Assembly (NCBI GenBank): GCA_965206025.1
Contig: CBDBIU010000004.1
Location: forward strand, 1,054,001-1,118,000
Source: G963668345 sp965206025
Lineage (GTDB): Bacteria; Acidobacteriota; Terriglobia; Bryobacterales; UBA6623
Direction: 5' to 3'
DNA: 64,000 nucleotides
Of this stretch, positions 25,686 to 33,638 are shown in pieces. Within the stretch, counting starts at the first letter, position 1, and every line of letters starts with the position of its first letter. Below the pieces are notes generated by a model. The model was given only the letters and a program-made list of their open reading frames with translations. It was not told the origin of the DNA and did not search any database. The position numbers and the translations under genes were made by a program.

Positions 25686-27013
25686 CCTTCAGGCCCGCCG
25701 CTAGTTTCCGGCAGGCCGACAGGCAGGGCCTACCGGGCAATGAGATCCGCGAATTTCGGCGGGCAAGGACGGCGTGCGTAATTACTTAAACTGGTGGCCT
25801 CCCAGGTGGTATTGACCATCCAACAAAAGCTTCATATGCTGCCAATCCTTTTTCTTTTTGTGCCGCATTTCCTAGTGGTCCGGCTGAGATTCGAGCTACC
25901 CACCGTCGTTTACCGCTGTTCTTTTTTTGTGATTTCGGAACACACAGCCCCAAATCATCTCAGCTCCGGGCCGCCTCCGCGGCCCAAAACCGCTCGGTCG
26001 AAAACCCACCCGCGTTCACACCTGAGGTGGGCACAGGCTTGGCCACGCCATGCCGTTCGGCCCATGGGCGCTGACGGATGCCGCACCGGGCCGCCGGCCG
26101 AAGCCGATCGGCGCGAACTTCCTTTAATCGATAGCCGGTGGCCCACGCGCCAAGGCCCGAAGTCGTACCGGGCCGGTGGAGTCAGCTCATGCGAGGGAGC
26201 CAGGCTTGGTTTCAACACAGGCCTTTCGGGTGGGCCGTCCGCCCCGGCTAGTCACGATCTCCGGTTACGTCATCGCCAGAGTGGTATCGCGATTTCCGTA
26301 GGGGCCTCAATCACCCTGCCCGGCGGCAGGCCGCGTGTTTTCGAGCGTAGTTCTTTTGCTCCTGTCTCGGTCGAAAAAGAACCTCTCTCCGGCTAGCAGC
26401 CCGTGGTAAGAGGAAACGTCTCGACAAATCGGGTACAGCCAGCCAATTCTCTTGAGGCTAAGTACTTTTTTTCTAGATGCATGACAGGGAGAGAATTGGC
26501 GGCAGTCCCCATCCCCGCGCGACTTTCACCCCCGGCTGCTCGGGGCAGGAATCGTTACCCACCCTAACACACACATACCCGGCCGTCGGCTCCCAAGTCG
26601 TTGGAAGGAATGGGCGAATCATTGCTCTTTTAGGTGGACCGCGGTCGCCAGGCAGGCTTGTTCCCACCGACGAATGCTCTGTGCGCCATTCGCCTGGAGC
26701 CGCCGGCCCCGCGCTTCCGAGCAAAGCAGGTCTGGAGTGATAAAGAAACCATAAAACTTCTTGCTTCCACCGACCGTCCACCTCTTTCAGAACGCCGCCC
26801 CCCGGTTGCCCATCGTCGGCGAGAAGTGAGCAGTGAGACCCGAACGGGTGTAGGAGTCGATCAGGGACCCTAGCGTTCCGTCGTCGGAAAAAACGTCCTG
26901 CACCGGGGAGGTCGCCACCTACCCAGGGTAGATTTAGGTAAATAAAAACACACAAGGAGCTAAAGGCCTCAAAACAAAGAATCAATAAGCCGCACCAAGT
27001 AAAGGAGAGGTAC

Positions 27014-27157
27014 ATGATTAAGTATTTGGTCGTACTTACTGCTCTGGTCAGCAAGCTGGCTTTGTTTGCGGTAGCGACGCAGCCGACGACGTCCGCGGAT
27101 TGTCCGTCCTGTCCCTTGCCCCCCTGCTTCCCAGGGGATCCTTGCGAGTGTTTCTAG
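27014..27157 (+). CDS. 47-aa secreted cysteine/proline-rich peptide
   Basis: ATG with a very strong ribosome site (AAAGGAGAGG) just upstream. The product begins MIKYLVVLTALVSKLALFAV, a clear signal peptide, then ATQPTTSADCPSCPLPPCFP and GDPCECF. The mature part of about 20 residues contains five cysteines and six prolines. Too short for most gene finders. No homology is known to me. It could be a small structural, metal-binding or bacteriocin-like peptide, but no export or immunity genes lie next to it. Confidence 0.6.
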   Translation: MIKYLVVLTALVSKLALFAVATQPTTSADCPSCPLPPCFPGDPCECF

Positions 27158-27291
27158 GGCCCACTGGGCAATTTTGCCGGATTAGGCCAAAAGCTTCAAA
27201 TAAAACTGCGCGGAACACAAAAACAGGTAGCCATTTTATCCGGCTGTGCTAAAATGGCCTAGAACTTCTGCTGGAAGGTCGGGGAAGACAC

Positions 27292-28113
27292 TTGGGTTCG
27301 GCGCAGGTTCTCGAATACAGTTGGTTGGCGGCCTGCTTTCTGCAGGGAACGTGGGCTCTGCGCCTTTGGCGTCTGGGCTTGGTTCGACGCTATCCTTCGT
27401 TGGTCATATTCCTCGCTTTTGGCACGATCTCCTCGTTGGTCGGCTATTTCCTCTTCGTACATCCACAGTTCCAACTCTCGCTGGGCCTGAGGGACATATC
27501 TCCACAGCTCTACAGTTGGTTCTTCGTCACCAGCCAACCTGTTACCTGGGCGCTGTACCTTTGCCTGCTTATAGAAGCTTTCAATCGGGCGGTAGCAGGT
27601 TACGGGGGCCTGCAAGAGTTGAGTAGGCGAGCCACGTACGGTATCGCTGTGACCGTGGGTCTGCTGGTGGTGGCGGTGGTGATTCTGGGGTCCTCGGGCA
27701 ATCTTTCTGTTGAGCGGTGGGTCAGCCTTTGGATCCGCTCGGAAGGAAGCCTCTTTCTGGGTTTAATAATGTTCTGCCTGGCGCTGGCGGCATTCCTCGC
27801 GCATTTTCGTTTAAGCGTACCGGGGAACGTCCGGCTGGTCTTCGGTGTCTTCGGCTTGTATTTCGCGGGCCAAGTGCTGCTAGGCGCGTTTCATACCCAA
27901 TTTGGGTTGACATTCGGAGAAGTTCGGAACAACGTGACGTTCTTCTTCTACATTCCCTGTCTGTTGGCCGGCCTTTTGGCCTTTTCAAAGGCGGGCGAGA
28001 CAGGACCGGCTGTGGCGAGAATCCGTTGGCGGCTCGATGAACGGCAGGAGGAGATGCTGACAGCGAGACTGCGCAGTTTAAACGAAACACTAGTAAGGGT
28101 GCTTAAATCATGA
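27292..28113 (+). CDS. multi-pass membrane protein of unknown function
   Basis: 273 aa with about seven hydrophobic segments (for example SWLAACFLQGTWALRLW, LVIFLAFGTISSLVGYFLF, ATYGIAVTVGLLVVAVVILG, LFLGLIMFCLALAAFLAHF, LVFGVFGLYFAGQVLLGAF, FFFYIPCLLAGLLAFS) and a charged C-terminal tail (RWRLDERQEEMLTARLRSLN). TTG start with GGGGAAG a few bases upstream. It overlaps the next gene by 4 bp (ATGA). Similar seven-TM proteins occur in acidobacteria, but I cannot assign a function. Confidence 0.65.
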   Translation: MGSAQVLEYSWLAACFLQGTWALRLWRLGLVRRYPSLVIFLAFGTISSLVGYFLFVHPQFQLSLGLRDISPQLYSWFFVTSQPVTWALYLCLLIEAFNRAVAGYGGLQELSRRATYGIAVTVGLLVVAVVILGSSGNLSVERWVSLWIRSEGSLFLGLIMFCLALAAFLAHFRLSVPGNVRLVFGVFGLYFAGQVLLGAFHTQFGLTFGEVRNNVTFFFYIPCLLAGLLAFSKAGETGPAVARIRWRLDERQEEMLTARLRSLNETLVRVLKS

Positions 28114-28658
28114 CGACCTTTTGGCTCATTTCGGGATTGATATTTTTCGCGGTAGTGGCTTTGGGACTGATCGTTTGGCGGCTGGGTCGCGCGGCCGGTG
28201 ACGGCGCCCCTACGCCCGTCTGGACTGACGAAGCGCCAGCGGAGAAAACCTATGGGCCAATGGCCCGCCTCTTCGCGGAGGAGGATCTGGAGTTCCTACG
28301 GAGCCGGCAAGGTCGGACACGGGGTATGGAACGTCGCCTTCGGCTTTACCGGCGGCGGGTACTCTCTCTCTATCTCCGTCAGCTTCGCGGCGATTTCCAT
28401 CAACTCTGGACGTTTTGCCGTCATCTGGTGCCGATCAGCCAAGACCCTCTCCTAGGGTCCGTTGTGTTCCGGCAATTTGTCATCTTCTACGGCCTCTACA
28501 CGGTGCTGCAACTTCGCTGCTTACTGGGCGCGTTCGTCTTCGTGCACGCCGACACGGTGGATCTGGTATCCGCCCTGGGCAAGCTGCAACAGGAGGCCCG
28601 CCGCGTGCTCGCAGTACCAGATCCCGGTTTGCAGCCCGCGACCGCCCTCACGAGCTAA
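28110..28658 (+). CDS. membrane-anchored hypothetical protein
   Basis: 182 aa. One N-terminal membrane segment (FWLISGLIFFAVVALGLIVW), then a basic region (LRSRQGRTRGMERRLRLYRR) and a second hydrophobic stretch (VVFRQFVIFYGLYTVLQLRC, LLGAFVFVHADTVDL). It starts inside the stop of the preceding membrane gene (ATGA), so the two products probably work together. No family recognised. Confidence 0.6.
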   Translation: MTTFWLISGLIFFAVVALGLIVWRLGRAAGDGAPTPVWTDEAPAEKTYGPMARLFAEEDLEFLRSRQGRTRGMERRLRLYRRRVLSLYLRQLRGDFHQLWTFCRHLVPISQDPLLGSVVFRQFVIFYGLYTVLQLRCLLGAFVFVHADTVDLVSALGKLQQEARRVLAVPDPGLQPATALTS

Positions 28659-28932
28659 CTCGCATTTCTCGCGAGCTGACGGCGACTCACCACCGCGTCC
28701 TCTCGCTCCGGTGCCGCTTTCAATATCGTCGGCCCCCGGAATTCGCCGAGTGCTCTTATCCACTCGCCATCAAGCGGCGATTTGAGACGGAAGAGGATCC
28801 CGGGATCAGGCAACGTATGCAGCCGGCCCTTGAGCAGTTCAACCGTCAAATCCGCAAAGACACGGAGTAGCGGCAGAAGAAAGCGGGATAACGAATTCAG
28901 CATCCTGCTTCAGCTATGTCGACCAGCAGGCT

Positions 28933-28964
28933 TGCCGGTCTTGACTGCGGTGAGCAGACCGGCA
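28933..28964. repeat. hairpin in the gap before nuoC
   Basis: Stem TGCCGGTCT / AGACCGGCA with a 14-nt loop, in the 466-bp gap 28659-29124. A third TGCCGGTC half-site follows at about 28969. The gap otherwise shows no gene; a promoter for the nuo operon must lie here, but I do not see a convincing one. Confidence 0.5.
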
Positions 28965-29124
28965 GGAGTGCCGGTCGCTACTGAACTGAAAAGACGATCC
29001 ACTGAAAGACGGGCCGGGCCTCTTGTTGACACCTCTTTTCGGACTGTGATACCAGATAGATTCGCCTCGCGACGGCGGCAGAGCTAGTTTTGATCCCGTC
29101 TCCGTCCGGTGGCACAATAAACGT

Positions 29125-29778
29125 ATGGCGGAAGAGAGCAAGCCGGGCGCTGACAAACCCTCCGATCCCACCGGTGAGGCGCCTGCCGCCAAGCCGCCAG
29201 CCAAGCCCGCTGGCGAGACACCTCCCAAGCCCGCCGCCAAGCCTCCGGCTAAGAAGAAGGTTCCCACGGTCATGGAGGCGGTCCCCTGGGAAGGCCCGCT
29301 GGTCGACAGCCTCAAGGAGCGTTTCGGCGACCAGGTCAAGGAGTTTTCCACCTATCGCGAGCAGAGTTTTCTCGTCGCCGAACTGCAGGCCGTGGTTCCC
29401 ATCATCGAGTTTCTGAAACTCGAGCAGGATTTCGACTATCTGGTGGACCTTACGGCCGTGGACTACCCGAAAAGAGAAAGTCGATTCGATCTCATCTGGA
29501 TTCTCTATTCGTTCGCGCACAACACAAGAATCCGCATCAAGGCCCAGGCGGGGGAGGGCGATAGCCCGGCGACGGCTACCGGCGTGCACGAGACGGCCAA
29601 TTGGCTCGAGCGCGAGGTGTTTGACATGTTTGGGATTACTTTCGACGGGCATCCGAACATGACCCGCATTCTGCTCCCCGACGAATGGCAGGGCTACCCG
29701 TTGCGCAAAGATCACTCCATCATCGGGCAGGATGAGAACTGGGTGCGCGAAAATCTGCACATCGAGAGCGCGCAGTAA
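29125..29778 (+). CDS. nuoC: NADH-quinone oxidoreductase subunit C
   Basis: 217 aa. The first about 48 residues are a Pro/Ala/Lys linker (EAPAAKPPAKPAGETPPKPA). Then comes the 30-kDa subunit fold: LVDSLKERFGDQ, YLVDLTAVDYPKRESRFDLI, ETANWLEREVFDMFGITFDG and HPNMTRILLPDEWQGYPLRK, the conserved C-terminal signature. It is part of the peripheral arm of complex I. The stop overlaps the nuoD start (TAATG). It is the first nuo gene here; no nuoA or nuoB lies upstream. The linker is longer than usual for the family. Confidence 0.93.
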   Translation: MAEESKPGADKPSDPTGEAPAAKPPAKPAGETPPKPAAKPPAKKKVPTVMEAVPWEGPLVDSLKERFGDQVKEFSTYREQSFLVAELQAVVPIIEFLKLEQDFDYLVDLTAVDYPKRESRFDLIWILYSFAHNTRIRIKAQAGEGDSPATATGVHETANWLEREVFDMFGITFDGHPNMTRILLPDEWQGYPLRKDHSIIGQDENWVRENLHIESAQ

Positions 29779-30890
29779 TGGAACAAGCGACCTTCCTCGA
29801 CACCAACGAACTGGTCCTCAACATGGGGCCGCAGCATCCCTCGACGCACGGCGTGTTGCGGGTCATTCTCAAGCTCGATGGGGAAAAGGTGCTGGGCACC
29901 GAGTGCGTCATCGGCTACCTTCACCGCGGCGTGGAAAAAATCGCCGAAAACCGCACCTACGTTCAGTTCGCGCCCTACGTGGACCGCATGGACTACGTCG
30001 CCGCCGTATCGAACGGGTTGGGCTATTGCCTGGCCATCGAGACCCTGCTGGCGGTCGAGATTCCCGAGCGCGCGCAGGCGGTCAGGGTGATCTTGTCGGA
30101 GTTGAATCGCATCGCCAGCCACCTGCTGTGGCTGGGTACGCACGCCCTCGACATCGGCGCGATCACGCCGGTTTTCTACTGCTTCCGCGAACGCGAGGAA
30201 GTGCTCAAGATCTTCGAGAAATACTGCGGCGCGCGGTTGACGACCCACGCCTTTCGGATCGGCGGGCTGCTGTATGAGACCTACGGCGGTTTCGAGAAAG
30301 ATTGCCTGACGTTCTGTGATTGGCTGGAAGGCAAGGTCGACGAATACGAGGCACTGCTGACGACCAACCGCATCTGGCTCGGCCGGACGAAGGGCGTGGG
30401 CATCCTCAATGCCGAGGATTGCAAGGACTGGGGCGTCACCGGCCCGGTGCTGCGCGCCGCCGGGGTCAAGTGGGATATCCGCAAGGCGCTGCCCTACTCG
30501 GGCTACGAAAAGTACGACTTCGAGGTACCGACCGCCGAGAACGGCGACACCTATGACCGTTACGTGGTGCGCATCCAAGAGATGCGGCAGTCGGTGCGCA
30601 TCATCCGGCAAGCGGTCGAAAACCTGCCCAGTGGTCCCATCAAAGGCAAGGTCGGGAAAATCCTGAAGCCGCCCATCGGCGAGGCCTATACCTCGATCGA
30701 GGCGCCCAAGGGCGAGTTGGGTTACTTCGTCGTGAGTGACGGCTCGACGCAGCCCTACCGGATTCGGGTGCGTCCGCCGTCGTTTGTGAATCTACAGGCG
30801 CTCGACAAAATGTGCCGCGGGTCGCTGGTGGCTGATGTCGTCGCGATCATTGGAACGCTCGATATTGTCTTGGGAGAGGTGGACCGCTAA
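29778..30890 (+). CDS. nuoD: NADH-quinone oxidoreductase subunit D
   Basis: 370 aa. LNMGPQHPSTHGVLRVILKL is the 49-kDa subunit signature at the quinone site. CVIGYLHRGVEKIAENRTYV, PYVDRMDYVAAVSNGLGYCL and EAPKGELGYFVVSDGSTQPY are also diagnostic. It ends with LDIVLGEVDR as in the family. Forms the quinone-reduction chamber with NuoB, whose gene is not in this window. Length is near the short end of the family range, with no missing motif. Confidence 0.95.
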   Translation: MEQATFLDTNELVLNMGPQHPSTHGVLRVILKLDGEKVLGTECVIGYLHRGVEKIAENRTYVQFAPYVDRMDYVAAVSNGLGYCLAIETLLAVEIPERAQAVRVILSELNRIASHLLWLGTHALDIGAITPVFYCFREREEVLKIFEKYCGARLTTHAFRIGGLLYETYGGFEKDCLTFCDWLEGKVDEYEALLTTNRIWLGRTKGVGILNAEDCKDWGVTGPVLRAAGVKWDIRKALPYSGYEKYDFEVPTAENGDTYDRYVVRIQEMRQSVRIIRQAVENLPSGPIKGKVGKILKPPIGEAYTSIEAPKGELGYFVVSDGSTQPYRIRVRPPSFVNLQALDKMCRGSLVADVVAIIGTLDIVLGEVDR

Positions 30891-30911
30891 CGTTCCCGGT
30901 AAGAGATTCGC

Positions 30912-32111
30912 ATGGAGGAACTGCTCAACCATCCCTACTCGCAGGCGGCGGCCCCCTATCTGTGGCCGTTTGTCGTCACGGCCTTGATCGTGGCTTTGTT
31001 CCCGCTCGTCGCCGGATATATCGTCTTGCTGGAGCGCAAAGTGCTGGCGGATTTGCAAGTTCGCCTGGGGCCGATGCGGGTGGGTCCCTACGGATTTCTG
31101 CAACCGATCGCCGACGCGGTGAAGCTGCTGCTCAAGGAAGACATCATTCCGGCGCAGTCGGACAAGTGGATCTTCTGGTTCGCCCCGGTCCTGTCGACTT
31201 TTACGGCCCTGACGGCGTTCGCGGTCCTCCCGCTGAGCGACAAGTTTTACGTGGCCGACGTCAACATCGGCATCCTGTTCGTGCTGGCGATGTCCACGGT
31301 CGGCATTCTGGGACTGATCCTGGGCGGGTGGTCGTCCAACAGCAAGTATGCGTTGTTGGGGTCCTTGCGCTCGGCGGCGCAGATGGTCAGCTATGAGGTG
31401 CCGCTGGGATTCGCCGTGATCACGGGCCTGCTCGTAGCGGGCACGCTCAGCATGCAGGGGATCGTCCACAAGCAGTTGGAACAGGGGGAATGGATCGCCT
31501 TTTCGAACTGGGGGTTAATGCTCGTTCCCACGGTTTTGTTCCTGATCGCCGGGGTGGCCGAAACCAACCGCGCTCCTTTCGATCTGCCGGAAGCGGAGTC
31601 GGAAATCGTCGCCGGTTTCCACACCGAGTACAGCGGCTTCCGCTTCGCTCTCTTCTTCTTGGCCGAGTACGCCAGCATCTTCGTGATCTGCGCGGTCGGG
31701 GTGACGGTGTTTTTCGGCGGCTGGCTGCGCCCGTTCCCGAACGTCGCTTTCCTGGAGACGCCGTTGAGCGTTGGGTTCCCAATCCTTTTGTTCGCGGCGA
31801 TCGGCATTGGTTGTCTGGTGGGTGTCAAGCGCCTGCTGCTGATCGAACAGCGCATCGTGATGCTCGTGTTGGCGGGAGGGATGTTCCTGTTCGCCGCCCT
31901 GTTTGCCGTCCCGGCGGTCAACCTGCTTATCATTGGCCTGTTTTGGTTCTTGCTGAAGGTGGCGGTCCTTATTTATACGTTTATCTGGTACCGCGGCACC
32001 TTCCCACGATACCGCTACGATCAACTGATGAGAGTCGGTTGGGTCTACTTGATCCCCATCAGCATTGGCGCGCTGATTGTCAACGCGGTTGCCTTGTTGT
32101 TACGCTCGTGA
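30912..32111 (+). CDS. nuoH: NADH-quinone oxidoreductase subunit H
   Basis: 399 aa, eight or more membrane helices. LLERKVLADLQVRLGPMRVG and YGFLQPIADAVKLLLKEDII are the conserved loops facing the quinone site. GVAETNRAPFDLPEAESEIV and GFHTEYSGFRFALFFLAEYA is the second NuoH signature. It links the peripheral arm to the membrane arm. It lies 21 bp after nuoD and 13 bp before nuoI. Confidence 0.95.
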   Translation: MEELLNHPYSQAAAPYLWPFVVTALIVALFPLVAGYIVLLERKVLADLQVRLGPMRVGPYGFLQPIADAVKLLLKEDIIPAQSDKWIFWFAPVLSTFTALTAFAVLPLSDKFYVADVNIGILFVLAMSTVGILGLILGGWSSNSKYALLGSLRSAAQMVSYEVPLGFAVITGLLVAGTLSMQGIVHKQLEQGEWIAFSNWGLMLVPTVLFLIAGVAETNRAPFDLPEAESEIVAGFHTEYSGFRFALFFLAEYASIFVICAVGVTVFFGGWLRPFPNVAFLETPLSVGFPILLFAAIGIGCLVGVKRLLLIEQRIVMLVLAGGMFLFAALFAVPAVNLLIIGLFWFLLKVAVLIYTFIWYRGTFPRYRYDQLMRVGWVYLIPISIGALIVNAVALLLRS

Positions 32112-32124
32112 GTAGAGAAGCCTG

Positions 32125-32580
32125 ATGATGAAATTCCTGCGCACTATCCTGCTCGTGGATCTGTTGAAGGGCCTTTGGATCACCTTCCGCAACCAGAAGC
32201 CTTCGCTGGTCTACACGGAGCAGTACCCGAAGGAGCGGCCGGCCGTTGCGGAGCGCTATCGCGGTGCCCCGCGGCTGAACGTCCATCCGGACAGCAACGA
32301 AACCCTATGCATCGCCTGCAATCTGTGCGCGCTGGCGTGCCCGGAGCAATTGATCGTCGTGGGAGCCGAACGAAACCCCGAGACCCGCCGCAAGGACCTG
32401 ACCTACTTTACCTACGATCTTTCGCGTTGCATGTTTTGCGGCCTCTGCGAGGACGCCTGCCCGGTGGACGCGCTGGAGCTGACACAGGATTTCGAATTGG
32501 CCTACTACACGCGAGACGGCGCCATCTGGGATCGCCAAATGCTCGAGGAAGGCCCCCTACCGGCTCAATACAAATTCTGA
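32125..32580 (+). CDS. nuoI: NADH-quinone oxidoreductase subunit I (2x 4Fe-4S)
   Basis: 151 aa. Two ferredoxin motifs bind the N6a and N6b clusters: CIACNLCALACPEQ and CMFCGLCEDACPVDAL, each followed by the distant Cys-Pro. The N-terminus (MMKFLRTILLVDLLKGLWIT) is a membrane-facing helix. YFTYDLSRCMFCG is typical. Two adjacent ATGs make the exact start uncertain by one codon. Confidence 0.95.
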   Translation: MMKFLRTILLVDLLKGLWITFRNQKPSLVYTEQYPKERPAVAERYRGAPRLNVHPDSNETLCIACNLCALACPEQLIVVGAERNPETRRKDLTYFTYDLSRCMFCGLCEDACPVDALELTQDFELAYYTRDGAIWDRQMLEEGPLPAQYKF

Positions 32581-32704
32581 AATGGCCGCGGCCGTCCGGG
32601 TCGGGACGCCGCCGAGGAAGTTTGTAAGTCCTTGGAACCTTTGGGACGGGCTTTGGTGTATCCTGGTAGACTCTTTGCGCGGCTTGTGAAGTTTGAGCTC
32701 TGCG

Positions 32705-33232
32705 ATGTTGCTTGACTCGGTCCTTTTCTACGCCTTCGCGGCCTTGATTCTGATTTGCGCGGTCCTGACGATTACCCGTCGAAACGTCGTCCACTGCGCT
32801 ATCTGGCTGATTGGCGCGCTGCTGGGCGTCGCCGGGCTGTTTCTGCTGCAGGGCGCTGAGTTTCTGGCGGGCGTCCAAGTCATCCTCTACATCGGCGGGG
32901 TGGTGGTTTTGTATCTGTTTGTCATCATGCTGGTTCCCGTGAGCGAAGAGGCCAGGCAGCGGCGGTTCGCCAACCAGAAGTGGCTAGGGTTGCTGGCCGG
33001 ATTGGTTCTGGTTGGGGAATTGGGCGTTCTGCTGTCGCGGGGGGCGGGCGCGTTACCTATTGCGGAGCCGGTGGAGCCGGCCGCGCTGGGCGAGGTCGGC
33101 AACAACTCAGAGCAGGTTGGCGAGGTCCTGTTTTCCCAGTATCTACTGCCGTTTGAGCTAGCTTCCATCCTGCTGCTGGTGGCCATCATTGGCGCGGTGG
33201 TGATGGCCAAAGTGCGCCCTGAAACAGGCTGA
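32705..33232 (+). CDS. nuoJ: NADH-quinone oxidoreductase subunit J
   Basis: 175 aa from the ATG at 32705; a TTG 12 bp earlier is possible, but neither has a strong ribosome site. Five membrane helices: LFYAFAALILICAVLTITRR, VVHCAIWLIGALLGVAGLFL, QVILYIGGVVVLYLFVIML, LGLLAGLVLVGELGVLL and ASILLLVAIIGAVVMAKV. LQGAEFLAGVQVILYIGGVV is the NuoJ signature. A 124-bp gap separates it from nuoI, larger than the other gaps in this operon. Confidence 0.92.
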   Translation: MLLDSVLFYAFAALILICAVLTITRRNVVHCAIWLIGALLGVAGLFLLQGAEFLAGVQVILYIGGVVVLYLFVIMLVPVSEEARQRRFANQKWLGLLAGLVLVGELGVLLSRGAGALPIAEPVEPAALGEVGNNSEQVGEVLFSQYLLPFELASILLLVAIIGAVVMAKVRPETG

Positions 33233-33282
33233 CAACAAGAGAGGCGGTCGCGCGAGGGACTTCCGACCGACTCGTTTTTGAG

Positions 33283-33591
33283 ATGTTTCCAGTAACGACA
33301 GCACACTACCTGGTCCTGAGCACTCTTTTGCTGGTCATCGGGACGATCGGTGTCCTTACGCGCCGCAATATCATTGTCATCCTGATGTCGATTGAGCTGA
33401 TCTTGAACGCCGTCAACATCAATCTAGTGGCTTTTTCCAACGTCTTCCAGAATGTGAACGGCCAGGTTTTCGTCATCTTCGTGATTACGGTTGCCGCGGC
33501 GGAGGCGGCGGTCGCGTTGGGCATTCTGATCGCGCTGTTCCGCAACAAGGAGACGGTACACGCCGACGAGGTGGATATTTTGCGCTGGTGA
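33283..33591 (+). CDS. nuoK: NADH-quinone oxidoreductase subunit K
   Basis: 102 aa, three membrane helices. TRRNIIVILMSIELILNAVN carries the conserved Glu in the second helix, and FVIFVITVAAAEAAVALGIL the second Glu. Both belong to the proton path next to NuoJ and NuoN. Length is standard. It is 50 bp after nuoJ. Confidence 0.95.
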   Translation: MFPVTTAHYLVLSTLLLVIGTIGVLTRRNIIVILMSIELILNAVNINLVAFSNVFQNVNGQVFVIFVITVAAAEAAVALGILIALFRNKETVHADEVDILRW

Positions 33592-33638
33592 GCGAGCGGG
33601 TTTCGCTCCCCGGCGACGCATAGAGACCGCTGGTTTTC

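Noticed and set aside
25794..26396. 200-codon plus-strand frame in the gene-poor stretch
   Set aside because: No ribosome site, no motif, and biased low-complexity translation.
26473..27054. 193-codon minus-strand frame overlapping the small secreted peptide
   Set aside because: No family features; the plus-strand peptide gene has a far better start signal.
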